Positions 54,009 to 64,000 of a stretch of DNA of 64,000 bases are shown here, one piece after another. The notes beneath the pieces are model-generated. The model did no database searches, had not been told where the DNA came from, and was given only the letters and a program-made list of their open reading frames with translations. The stretch spans positions 1 through 64,000 of the forward strand of contig JBAMDO010000033.1 of the NCBI GenBank assembly GCA_037074765.1, given 5' to 3'. This DNA is from Mansonella perstans. Its lineage: Eukaryota; Nematoda; Chromadorea; Rhabditida; Onchocercidae. Position 1 is the stretch's first letter, and every line of letters begins with the position of its first letter. The position numbers were made by a program, and so were the translations under genes.

Positions 54009-54240
54009 CCATATTACATCATACCCCAACCATCCCACCTCGATAGATCACCTCTTACCCTCCAGTGCAGTGACTTGCAGCGACCCGTACAACGCCGTTA
54101 GCTTATGCCATTGTCCATAAACAATTACAACTGGTTCAGTTACTTACCGGTACTTCCCAAGCATTGTACCAGAACACCCTGCTTTCCGACCATCATTTTT
54201 TGCTTTTTTTTCAAAACTTCGGTCTAAAACAATCCCAGAG

Positions 54241-54250
54241 CTGATTTTAG
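54241..54250 (+). promoter_or_regulatory. Possible spliced-leader acceptor of the first receptor
   Basis: CTGATTTTAG ends 11 nt before the first in-frame ATG. The pyrimidine tract upstream (TTTTTTGCTTTTTTTTC) supports an acceptor. Inference only. Confidence 0.4.
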
Positions 54251-54261
54251 CAGTGAACAAC

Positions 54262-57200
54262 ATGTCAAGACGACACGTCCCAAGAACAAATTTAAATGGA
54301 GAGGAGCAGAGTTCGAGTTCACTTCGCATTCCTGATCCAACTAACATTTTTTCGACGGTTAACACGACAACACATACCGGATTTGTACCAATTAACAACT
54401 CAATTTCATCAGTTTTTAGAATCCCGAACAATGGTGATGCCTTTTCTCTTATTAATGAAACAAACAATTGTGTGTCCAATAATAGCAACAATGAGAATTG
54501 GAATTTTTTGTTTCCAACCGGCCGGTTTAATCCACCATTTCTGCCACCTAACGTTGCACCTTACGCCAATATGATCAACAATGACCCTCGAATTCAAGCG
54601 ATTTTATCAAGTTCGCTTCGGCAGCACAATTCAGTGGATGTCAATGTGAATGGAACAGCATTTGATCGCTTTTTACAACCTTTCCCAGCACCGAAAGGAA
54701 CCTGTACAAGAAACCCATTATCACTTCCTATGATCAACGTAGCTTCTGTCACTCCATCTATTCCGGCAACAGGACATACACCTAACATTCCATCCATTCC
54801 GGTAGCAGGATTTCCGATGGATACAGCCAATAATCCAGGTCCATCATTGTCATCTTTCATTCCGCCATCTTTATTGAACGACCAATCACCATACAATTAT
54901 CTACTATCATTTGAACAGCAAGTCAAAATAGCACATAAAGCAGCGATGCATTGCGCAAATTTAACGGAATATCTAATGGAACACGCAAGGAATGCAGCTG
55001 CAGCGGAAAATATGCCACTACCACCGCTACCACAAGCAGTTTTATCAATGGTTCAGAAATACGATCAAAGGGAATCATTGCAGAAGCAACAGAAAAAAGA
55101 GGATGAAAAGAAGGATCCACAAGCAACACCTGATAACACTGTTCCATTGTCGCTTTCCGATACAGTCATAAATCGTGATACTTCCAGTCAAGAACAAATA
55201 TCTTCCGGATTGCCTGGACGAAAGCGATTATCTTCATTCACTTCCGCATTTTCTGAACCAATGACAAAAGGCCCACACATAGATAATGCATCTAATACAG
55301 ACACTACTCCTTCTCGTTCCGAAAGTGATTCATCGAACAAAACAGCACCGATCCTATCGCCACATCCATATTATGCGACACCAGCGGAAAATAATTTTGA
55401 GCAACAGCAAAATGAAATGGAAATGAATGAAAGCAGAAGAAAGAGCACTGCCGAAACGGTAGTAATTTGTTCATTTCTAATCAAAGCCATTCTTATTAAT
55501 AATTAGAACTGAAAACATTATGACTGTACTTGGAATGTTTGGGAATTGGAAGCTTAAATTTCTCCAACTTTTAGAATTCTGAACTGAAATGACTTTAGGA
55601 GCGATATACAGCGAAATAGTTTGCTATTGTTTTGCATTTTCACAATTGCATTTGAAAGAGATTTTTTCAGGTCGGACAATCGTTACAGATGATGCAAGAA
55701 CACTTTAATGAAAAGGATACAAAATATGAAACAAAAACGAATCATCCTTCTAATGTTCTTCATTCAATGTTCATTCCGCCGGAAAGATTTACTTCGGAAA
55801 CAACTTCTCTAACGCTTGAGAATACATTAAGAAATGCTAGTGACCTGGCGAGTACATCATCGCAGCCTCATTTAGATTCCGGAATTTCGATGAGTTTAAA
55901 TTCGACGGATAAACAGGAACAAATATCGCATAGTAAGCCATCTTCATCAACTTCAGTTACTGTAAGTAATATTTTGGTAAAAAATAAAGAAAAAGACGAC
56001 ATAGATGTGATAAACTGTGTAACGGAACCAGCAATTATGGTACCAAATCAAACAAGAGTAACAAATCCGCAGATGATAACAAAATTACCGACAATGCCGC
56101 CCAGCAACGTACTAGGATATCCGTTTCCACAACAAAGTACGTTAAATTTTCATACTGATTGATAAAGTAATATCTATTCGATAATATTGTTCAGGTGGCT
56201 TGTAAAATTTTTTGAATGTTTTTTGTTTCCAATCAATCATTTGCTAATTTTAGTTTTAAACTATTAATTAAAATAATTTCAGCTATGCAAAATTCTATAA
56301 ATCAAATGGTGCAAACACCTGGACCTTCAACTTCAGCTATTGATGGACCATTCAGAGGTTTACCGGGATATACCATAACGACCAATGGTATATTGATTAC
56401 ACCAGATGGACGAGCAATCCCGTCTGCAGTTTATAACTGTTTTGGTGTACCAGGACAACTAATGACTTCTGTGAATTCAGATCAAGACGGTGACAATTTA
56501 TGCGCTATATGTGGTGATAAATCTTCAGGGAATCATTACAGTGTGCCAAGCTGCGAAGGATGCAAAGTATGCATTGTATGCTTTAATCACTGACTGAGGA
56601 ATTTACTTGACGTTGGCGGAAGACGTTCAAGTAATTTCAGCCTCAAAAGGATGAAATTTAAGGATTTTTTTCAAAGGATCGTCCATTTTATTCCGAATAC
56701 ATTTTTCTTTGGCTTCATAGTGACTAAGTCTTACTGTGACAAAATTTCTGAGGCAAAAAATAACTGATCGATAAAAGACATCAAAAATTTCAGCCTTAAA
56801 AGGATGAAATTTAGGGCTTTTTCCGAAGGACCATTCAGAAGAAAATAGAATATATATGTTACAAGCAAGGCAATTGTGTAGTGGATCAAAAAAACCGGAA
56901 TAGATGTCAGTGTTGTCGATTTAAGAAATGTCTTCAGTTAGGTATGCGTCAGGAATCGGTACGTTTGGATCGCAATCGGCGGAGGAAAAAGGATGAGAGC
57001 AGGTAAATGTCGCATATCAAAGTAAAACACCTTGCTTATGTATAACAAATTTGTTTAATTAAAGGAAATATCGTAGTAGAGATTTTTTCAGAGAAAAAGA
57101 ATTGGAAGAGATCGAAGAGATGAAAAAGCTAAAGGCTACTGTTGTTAGCGCTTATCGCGAAGCATTCCCGGAAGGTAAAATCGTTAGTAATCGAGAGGAA

Positions 57201-57940
57201 GCTGTAGAAAGGATCCATACATTTCTGAATAATATCCCGATAATGAAGGAAATTAAAGGGAAAGATCGAGAGAAAGTTATTGAAAACGGAATCTATGCGG
57301 CATTGGTAAATTCTCTCTCTTTTATCCTTTCTTTTGATCATTTTTAATGATTTTGGAAATTTTCACTTTTACTTAGAAAATAATTAACTAAACAAATCTT
57401 CTAGAATCTATTAATGCCAATTTGATATCGTTTAATCGGATTTAATGGAATAAACTGAAAGTATTTATTTCCTTAGTATTAAACAAATACAAATCTGACA
57501 ATATATACTTTATATAGACTTTGCGCACCTGTTTCACAACCGAAAACTACGAATCAATTGTTGGTGTGGGTCGTGAAACGTTGATGCAATGCTTGAACGG
57601 ATTGGGATTTGACGTTACAGAGGAAGAGATGGCAATTTTGACAGCGTTCTGTTCGTTGCAAAACTGCATGGGAATGATTGACAATGAAAAAATTCAAAAC
57701 GTAAATTTAAAGCATCCAATAAAATTTTCTTCATTTTGAAACTTGGCTTACAAAGAGAGAAATTTTCATTCATTAATAGATAATTCAAGGTATTTATTAC
57801 AGATCGGTGCCAAGTTATGTAATTGTCTTCGAGTTCATTTGACCTCTTTATGCGACGGCGTAAATGAAATTATCTGCAAATGTATAATGACTGTTACGGC
57901 ATTGATGTTAATGCAAGCGAGTACTTCAGCAAATTCTTAA
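54262..57940 (+). CDS. Nuclear hormone receptor with long disordered N-terminus
   Basis: Seven exons: 54262-55458, 55671-56136, 56283-56566, 56815-57002, 57092-57305, 57518-57700, 57803-57940; phases close to 889 aa. Residues 1 to about 620 are Ser/Pro/Asn/Gln-rich and probably disordered. The DNA-binding domain starts at about residue 628: finger one CAIC-X13-CEGC, finger two C-X5-C-X9-C-X2-C ([18 protein letters not shown]), P-box CEGCKG, RNRCQ signature, and a basic extension ([14 protein letters not shown]) that resembles the NR1/retinoic-acid-receptor type more than the HNF4-derived receptors expanded in nematodes. The roughly 180-residue C-terminus shows a ligand-domain-like helix ([19 protein letters not shown]), but is short and ends SANS without an AF-2 motif. 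It should act in the nucleus on AGGTCA-type sites. Subfamily is not resolved. Confidence 0.9.
56633..56690 (+). pseudogene. Decayed duplicate of the second DNA-binding exon
   Basis: Inside the intron before the exon at 56815, the block AATTTCAGCC(T)CAAAAGG, ATGAAATTTA and then a DFFQRI-coding stretch closely mirrors 56786-56838 (AATTTCAGCCTTAAAAGG, ATGAAATTTAG, GFFRRT-coding), 153 bp downstream. Similarity includes the acceptor region and the first codons of the exon, then fades. The copy lacks the four cysteines of the second finger, so it cannot make a normal DNA-binding domain. Confidence 0.7.
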
Positions 57941-58015
57941 TTGGCCCAAAATATTGGCCAAAATATTTTGTTTTATTTCGTTGCTATTTGTATTGCAATA
58001 GATGCTTTACTTTTA

Positions 58016-58073
58016 ATATTTGGAGTATTTGATTTCTATTTTTGATATTTGGAGTATTTGATTTCTATTTTTT
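58016..58073. repeat. 29-bp direct duplication
   Basis: ATATTTGGAGTATTTGATTT followed by CTATTTTT is repeated twice with one difference. Downstream of the receptor stop codon, probably outside or at the end of its 3' UTR. Confidence 0.7.
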
Positions 58074-59476
58074 TATTGTAAGTAAATACAATTTAATTTC
58101 TAGTTCTAAAATGATGACATTATTTGCTGATTGTTTATATTGTCATTTATTTAAGCCATCTGTGATATTATTTGTTAGTATTATTTTCAATATTTAAAAT
58201 AGATAATTTCTATTTCCTTATTGTAATATTGACTGGCATCTATCAGGGTTGCTAAGATTATAATAAATTAAACAAATGAGAACAACAGTAAGTATTCGCT
58301 GATTAATATTGTCATATTTTACAGTGATGGCCGATTTCTTCAAAATAAAATTACTGTCAATATAACAGCGCAAATTTTGAAGTAAAATATATCATTTTAT
58401 TTTGCAAAAAAAAAAATAAATGAATACTAATCGCAGAAAATGAATATCAGTAAGAACGTATTATGATAATATAATGACAAACAAGAATGATAATGATGAT
58501 AATAACATGATGACGATAATGATGGTAACTGCTCACTGATTTTGGGTATGCGATGCTAACTGATAAGAAGCAAATGATAATGGAGTAGATACAGCAGATA
58601 AGGAAATAACAAAACGTTATGTTCCTAAAAACTGGATGAAATGACTCACCGAATATTCCAGAAAATCAATGAGAAACCTTTTGTTAGAAAAAAAGCAAAA
58701 GCAAAAAGCAAAATTCAACCAAATATTAGTCTTTGATTCATTTAAAATTATTTCCACACGTTATTTCTATCAAGACGACAATTAATCATCAAATTTGAAT
58801 AATTTTGTATTGAATTCAGATTCGAATAATTTTAGAATGTTAAAATATTAAAGATTCACTGTTTAGAAAACAAGCAGCGATTCGAAGTTACCGTATTCAG
58901 CGAAATTCCATAATAATTCGGGAAATTTTGTATAATTTTTCAGAATGTGAATGCAGAAAACATTATGCATGGAAAAACACTATACCTTTTTTCAAAATCA
59001 TCAGAATCATGATAATAATAAGCTTTCTCAAAAAAAAATTAAAGCTCTCATGATTATTATTTTATGCTAATTATTGGTCATCATGAACTTAAGATATGTC
59101 GATTATGCATTCTGAACACGGAAAGTATTTGATAAAAATCGATCTTCTCAACCCCTTGAGGTAATATATGACGACATATTGCAATCTTGTCGCCGAGCCA
59201 CACCCAAAGTACCTCAGGTACTACTCTGACCAACTTTATGTGCTGTTGCTAGATTGCAGTCCTCTTCTATTCATATCTGCTCTTCCACTAACTTTTTTTA
59301 TTCAGTTCTATTCTTTCCACCAACAATTTCAATTATTTCGAAATTCTGCTGAAAGTGTTTGGTGATTCGTTGATTTCACACTTGAAACTATTTCAACAAC
59401 ACGTCAAAGACGAAGGATACTGTAATTAGGGATTCGTTTTGATGAAATTATTCAATCTTTGTTGTGATTACAATCA

Positions 59477-59537
59477 TTTTTCCTAACTTTTTTAAAGGTA
59501 ATGAATTTTTTTTCCTAACTTTTTTAAAGGTAATGAA
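59477..59537. repeat. 31-bp direct duplication
   Basis: TTTTTCCTAACTTTTTTAAA followed by GGTAATGAA is present twice in tandem. Non-coding. Confidence 0.75.
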
Positions 59538-60911
59538 TAACGTTAGCTGATTACTATTTCTGTTATTTTAAATTTAATAAATTCTTAGTTAACACTCAAA
59601 TTTTTTTATCGATATTTGAACAACAAAACACTGTGTGTTTCTATTAGTTAAGGATTTCTCGGTAGCTATCATCAGTTCAACAATCTTCTTTCTTATTTAT
59701 TAAATCGTCTCAGCTAGATGTTAAAATTCATTCCACGTAAATGACGTTGAAATTTATAAGCGTGTTTACGTATGTTCACTTTCATTTGCAAAAGCAAATT
59801 AATCATTTATTGATTTAAACTTGAAAACTGTCTCGAAAACTTTAACAGATACACTTAATCAATTTCTATTGGAATGAAAACATTAAAGTCCGTTAGAACA
59901 AATAGATCTCATTATCCGTCACTAACTGTTGCCTTTCAGTTAATTCGTTGATTGCATAAGTTCGTTTGGACGTAGTACATTTATGATGAGGTCAAGTTTG
60001 TGTATGTTTAGAACTAGAGATAAATACTTCTGCATTGAAGTGCAGCAATTTAAAGCTATAACCGTATTCATATTCATGATATGAACGAGATTATATCTGT
60101 ATGTGATTACGTTGAAATGCAACGATTTACAACTAAATTTCGATTAGACGTATCTTGTTGTGAGCGAAATTGCACGTATTCACAGGTACGCTGCCTCAGT
60201 TATTTCTTTCTTAATTTGTGAAAAAATTGAAATTTCTTAATTTCACATCATTTTTCATCCAAAACAATTTAATTTCATCTCCATTACAATTATATTGGTA
60301 ATATATAATTAGTTCATTTATGATTATTACGAAAAATTTTAATTGTATTATATTATTTTGTCAGCAAATATTTCCCGAATATTTGAGATCGGAGAGTTTT
60401 CAGGTTAGTGCCCGACTAAACGATAATAAAGGCCAATATAGGGATTTACTGCTTAATACATTGAAATTTGAAATCGGTAATCCGGAAAACGGAATATAGC
60501 ATTTGAACAGATCCTATTCAATATTTTGCACAGTGGAAAGAGACAATGGTATGGACTTCCAAATATCTTTATCGATCTCCATTTCTGCAAATATTTTCAT
60601 TGATCCCTCGTTTCTTTTTGCTGCTATATTGCCATCGACAACTTTCATCAGCTTAACTGTTTATATATCAAAATTGTGCGATCCTCCCACTCGTCAATAA
60701 TATTTCTTTATTGACCAATCAATGTCGTCCATTTCAAAAAAATCTTTATGATGTCCACTCCCATGGTCGCTTTCCTTGAGAGAAGTGACATTTTAAAAAA
60801 TTGTTTGCTCTCTAATTGGTGGGCACTGCAATTTCGGTAGGTAAAATATGTTGTAAGAATTTGACTATAGTGATTTTGATACATCTCACTTTTTAGATCC
60901 CAACTTTTTAT

Positions 60912-61797
60912 ATGTCCGAATCTGCAACATCGAGTGCTAACACTATCAATAGTGTGAGCAGCAATGGAATGGAAGAATATTGTCTCCCTGTTTCAACTTC
61001 TCCAACTTCTTATAGTAACTTATCCCAAGCAAATGCCCAATCATCATATGCTGGCATTTCAAATAATCATTTGGAAGAACGAATATCATCGTTGCAATAC
61101 AATTTTCCAATAGTTGGAATTCAATCAACGCTTTATCGATACTTTATAGTGCAAATATCATTTCAAATAGTGCTCTAAGTCTCAATGTTGCCAATGTTGC
61201 AAATCCAACATCATGTCAAACAAGCGGAATCATGGGCTCTTCTCAGTTTCGATCAGCGGCAATGGCATTTGTATCACGAGATATCGAGAAGTGATAGATA
61301 AAGATGCCGAAACTGTGACCAATATTACTACTAGAAATTTTTTATTACTGTTAGCACCTTCGTTGAATGCTTCAACAGCAAGTCGATATTTGAATCGACG
61401 AAGACGAGTTGATAGGGGGAGGGGGGTCGATCGAGAAAATGCAACAAATTCGTTGCAAAACTATTAGCAAGAAGTCCAACTTCTCAGGCGAATTCCGAAA
61501 CTCAACTATTATCAATGATTTCAGAGATCGATTACAAATCCCACTGAATCAGTATCAGTTCAAATGGCACAATTTTCAAGCACTTATGAAATTGGCGCTC
61601 TTGAAAGTGAGATGTTAAGCGGCATGCAAAATGTTAAGCGGCAAAGTGAGATGTTAAGCGGCATGCAAAATGTTAAGCGGCAAAGTGAGATGTTAAGCGG
61701 CATGCAAAATGTTAAGCGGCAAAGTGAGGTGTTAAGCGGCAAAATGTTTCTGAACAATGATGATATATCTATCAGACATGAGCTTCTATATGATTAA
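60912..61797 (+). pseudogene. Frame-broken coding region, 5' part of the second receptor locus
   Basis: Coding-like Ser/Asn-rich sequence continues for almost 900 bp but jumps between frames. 60912 onward reads MSESATSSANTINSVSSNGM; from about 61130 another frame reads SANIISNSALSLNVANVANP up to a stop after RDIEK near 61290; then VIDKDAETVTNITTRN in a further frame; then LLARSPTSQANSETQLL; then TESVSVQMAQFSSTYEIGAL leading into the 39-bp repeats and a stop at about 61797. The composition matches the N-terminal region of the first receptor. This is either a degraded exon, a stretch with sequencing indels, or several very short exons; I cannot tell which. A start at 60912 with a donor at 61113 would join in phase to the exon at 61981. 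Confidence 0.45.
61609..61744 (+). repeat. 39-bp tandem repeat, 3.5 copies
   Basis: Units start at 61609, 61648, 61687 and 61726, nearly identical, each encoding EMLSGMQNVKRQS if read in the open frame. Within each unit ATGTTAAGCGGCA-like sequence occurs twice, so it grew from a shorter repeat. Low divergence points to recent expansion. Confidence 0.9.
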
Positions 61798-61980
61798 AGA
61801 ATTGATCTTGGGGAATTGATTAGTGAACGCGGTTCAACCTCTGTAGCTTGTTACTTCTCTAGCAGTAGTTTTTTTTTTACTTGGGAAATGAAGCGGTAGA
61901 AGTTTAAATTAGTTTTGCAGAGCGCTGATAAAAAACTAACATAGTGACTGCTTCCGAAAGCAATTAAATACTCATTTCAG

Positions 61981-63361
61981 GGAAACGGTGAAGAAGGCAG
62001 AATAAAAGTATTCCAGAAACTGAAGTGTACACTGCTGTATTCAAATTTTAACCCGTTAGCTACAGCAAACAATTTGATGGCGTATAACGCATTTCAAGAA
62101 CAACAATTATCGCAGGAAGCGTTTCTGGATTTTGGTATTCTAACGAACAAGAATCATTCACCGAATCAAACACATCAAGTTTCATCCGTTACATTCCAGT
62201 TTACTTCACCACAACGTATGAATATTATTTATCCGAAAAACAGCGGGAATAATTCGATTAATTTAAATCAGGAAGACAGTATTCCATGCTCTAGTTGTGG
62301 TAAAGGAATTTCAAAAAGCAATTATAATGCAATAAAGAAAATATATGAAATTATACAAAATACACGTGATGCGAATAATGCAGAAGCTATACTAATGCAT
62401 ATTACATCAAACCAGTTTCGTTTACGGCAAATACCATGGCAATCGATTCCGAATTCCGGTATGTTGACGAACAGTGAACATTTAGCGAATGGAATATATC
62501 ACGATTTACCCAGTGCATCTCATTCTGCTTTATTATTACATGCGAATATTGATTATGCGAGAAAAGCCAAAAACCATTCAATCACTTCAAATCAAAAAGG
62601 AAGTAATTTATGCTTTGCATGCATTAATGAAGATTCAAGATTCTGTTACAAGATGGCAAAGAAATTACATAAGTTCGTATGTGATATTCTTCCAAATAAT
62701 CCACAAATTATATTAATGTATGTAGGATGTGTCACATTAACTGGAATTCAATTAAAACAAATATCACAACGATCAATTCTAAATTCGAGTATTCTAACGG
62801 CTGATGATATTTTAACAAAACAAAGGCATCCTGTTTCAGTGATAGCGAATGAAGGACTAGCAAATATATTACAGGACAATGGATCTCAAAATGGATTATT
62901 GAATACATTACAGATCGATTTGCTTCAAAATCAAGGACCATCAAACATGTTACAGTACAATCAGCTTCAAAATGAAGAATTAACGAATATAGCACAGAAC
63001 GATTGGCTTCAAAATCAAGGATCACCAAACATGTTACAATACAATCAGCCTCAAAATGAAGAACTAGCGAATATAGCACAGATCGATTGGTTTCAAAATC
63101 AAGGACCACCAAACATGTTACAGTACAATCAGCCTCAAAATGAAGAACTAGCGAATATACCACAGATCGATTGGCTTGAAAATCAAGGACCACCAAACAT
63201 GTTACAGTATAATCAGCCTCAAAACGAAGAACTAGCAAATATAATACAGATTGATTCGCTTCCAAACATGTTACAAAACAGTCGGCCTCAAAATGAAGAA
63301 ATAACGGGCACAGCAAGCATTTTACAGGACAGTCGGCCTGAAAACGAAGAATTACCAAGAA
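61981..63361 (+). CDS. Large repeat-module exon of the second receptor locus
   Basis: A 460-codon open segment between a TCATTTCAG acceptor (61980) and an AGTCAGT donor (63362), in phase 0 and out phase 1. I do not recognise the protein. Seen: a module that occurs in full twice and in part once, with CxxC (CSSCGK; CFACIN) then a Lys-rich helix and a terminal (R/K)QI..(Q/R)SI.NS.(M/I)LT motif; the ungapped partial copy is QQLSQEAFLDFGILTNKNH at the start. The last 160 residues are 28-residue repeats of NMLQYNQPQNEELANIAQID type. It is followed by two alternative continuations: an acidic terminal exon (63489) or the receptor zinc-finger exon (63730), and both accept phase 1. It may be the N-terminal region of a nuclear receptor or a separate gene. 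Confidence 0.6.
62944..63279 (+). repeat. 84-bp coding tandem repeat, 4 copies
   Basis: Units start at 62944, 63028, 63112 and 63196, with a shortened copy at 63265 and decayed copies before (from 62857) and after (to 63361). Each unit encodes 28 residues with NMLQYNQPQNEEL and IDWLQNQGPP. The reverse-strand open frame of 208 codons over this block is a by-product of the repeat. Confidence 0.9.
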
Positions 63362-63488
63362 GTCAGTTTTCTTTCAGTTTTTTTTATTATTATGAAAATT
63401 TAACAAAAAAAATAAGAAAACAGAAAAATACTTCATTTTAAGCGACAAGTCATGTTGATCATATAGATTTAAATCCAATTCAACATAG

Positions 63489-63586
63489 ATTCCGATATGG
63501 ATCAAGGAAGTGTTAATATTCAGGATGATGAAGTAGAAACCGAAATAGACGATCAAGATAGCGAGAAAGTAGATGATGAAGAGTAG
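63489..63586 (+). other. Acidic alternative terminal exon
   Basis: Acceptor TTCAACATAG ends at 63488; the 98-nt segment enters in phase 1, matching the donor at 63362, and encodes 32 residues ending in a TAG stop. Almost half the residues are Asp or Glu (DDEVETEIDDQDSEKVDDEE). Use of this exon would give a protein without the zinc fingers. It could equally be the true last exon of a gene separate from the receptor. Confidence 0.5.
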
Positions 63587-63729
63587 ATAAAGCGGGCGGA
63601 GTACTACTGAAGTTTGTAATTTATAGATGATTTACAAAAAAAAAAGATTTCTATTAATTGATTATAATGAAAGGCCAATTTGTAAGTACAAAATTAAGTT
63701 GGATTTCAAAATTTCGCTTGCAATTACAG

Positions 63730-63833
63730 AATCTAGAATAAGAACAGGACGCAAATCAAGAAATTTTTGCGTTGTTTGCGGTGATATTGCATCCGGTAAT
63801 CATTATGGGATATTAACCTGTGAAGGTTGTAAG
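63730..63833 (+). CDS. Second nuclear receptor, first zinc-finger exon (gene runs off window)
   Basis: Acceptor GCAATTACAG at 63729 and donor AAGGTATGA at 63834; 104 nt, phase 1 in and phase 0 out. It encodes [20 protein letters not shown] and [11 protein letters not shown]: a C-X2-C-X13-C-X2-C finger with the CEGCK P-box start, broken at the same codon as in the first receptor. The rest of the DNA-binding and ligand domains must lie beyond the window. An alternative start at 63627 (MIYKKKRF) reads into the same exon without splicing, so the receptor could be a gene of its own rather than the continuation of the exon at 61981. Confidence 0.85.
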
Positions 63834-63889
63834 GTATGACATATTAAAAATTTTGTAAAATTATGAAAAAAAATTGAAAGTAGCCGAGA

Positions 63890-63990
63890 AAATTGACTGA
63901 TTGATTGATTGGTTAACTGATTGATTGGTCGATTGATTGATTAAATACTTGATTGACTGGTTGATTAAATGACTGCTTGATTGATCTTGG
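63890..63990. repeat. Degenerate (TTGA)n repeat
   Basis: GATTGATTGATTGGTTAACTGATTG-like tetranucleotides with frequent substitutions, located in the intron after the second receptor's first finger exon and continuing to the window end. Confidence 0.75.
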
Positions 63991-64000
63991 TTGAATAGTA

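Larger units (their letters stand above)
48496..54240. other. Intergenic region with old duplications
   Basis: No coding region is supported. 49430-49560 is GA/GT-rich; 49700-49985 is a G/T-rich stretch of loose GAGTTGAGAT-like units that creates a 137-codon minus-strand open frame, which I do not believe. 50828-52540 is a large tandem duplication and 52347-54008 carries nuclear-receptor half-sites (separate entries). The 3' UTR of the PRC1-family gene occupies the left end. Confidence 0.55.
57941..60911. other. Intergenic region between the two receptor loci
   Basis: No supported gene. 58486-58530 holds a GATGATAAT-type repeat. Open frames at 59168-59365 and 60503-60700 have no motif. One AGGTCA lies near 59980. 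The right end should carry the promoter of the second locus. Confidence 0.55.

Noticed and set aside
62732..63358. 208-codon minus-strand open frame
   Set aside because: It is the antisense shadow of the 84-bp coding repeat; the + strand frame is bounded by good splice sites and continues outside the repeat.
1..64000. tRNA, rRNA, CRISPR array or transposase gene
   Set aside because: I looked for T-loop motifs, regular spacer-repeat arrays and transposase motifs and saw none; a covariance-model scan could still reveal a tRNA or snoRNA.

Overview
The window is nuclear genomic DNA from a eukaryote, most likely a parasitic nematode and probably a filarial or other spirurid worm. The evidence is: about 70% or more A+T by eye; genes cut into many 50-250 bp exons; introns of mostly GT..TTTCAG type, the nematode acceptor; coding starts a few bases downstream of intron-like acceptors with no visible donor (typical of spliced-leader trans-splicing); and protein sequences that look nematode-like. 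The species call is inference. There is no operon-type prokaryotic gene, CRISPR array, rRNA or convincing tRNA.

Layout. 1-9.4 kb is AT-rich and holds only short repeats. 9.4-12.7 kb (+) is a LETM1-domain mitochondrial membrane protein. 14.1-15.3 kb (-) is ribosomal protein L14 in three exons, convergent with it. 17.5-30.5 kb (-) is tomosyn (syntaxin-binding protein 5 / TOM-1), rebuilt here as 23 constitutive exons plus a choice of linker exon, with every splice phase closing. 30.5-44.7 kb is a long AT-rich desert with microsatellites, minisatellites and an array of CTACCTCA units. 44.7-48.5 kb (+) is a PRC1/Ase1/MAP65-family midzone protein (SPD-1 type, 525 aa, 11 exons). 48.5-54.2 kb has an old 0.6-1.1 kb tandem duplication, followed by a cluster of nuclear-receptor half-sites. 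54.3-57.9 kb (+) is a complete nuclear hormone receptor (889 aa, 7 exons) with a very long disordered N-terminus and a short ligand-domain-like tail. 60.9-63.8 kb (+) is a second receptor locus: a frame-broken 5' region, a large exon of duplicated modules and 28-residue repeats, an acidic terminal exon, and a first zinc-finger exon that runs towards the window edge.

The genes do not form one pathway; they are independent loci. The two receptor DNA-binding domains are split at the same codon (CEGCK|), so they are probably a tandem family. The sites of most biological interest are the competing linker exons of tomosyn, the receptor pair with its half-site-rich upstream region, a decayed duplicate of a DNA-binding exon inside the first receptor, and the unexplained repeat-module exon of the second locus.

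All exon boundaries were read by eye from splice signals, reading phase and family similarity; no alignment or RNA evidence was available.
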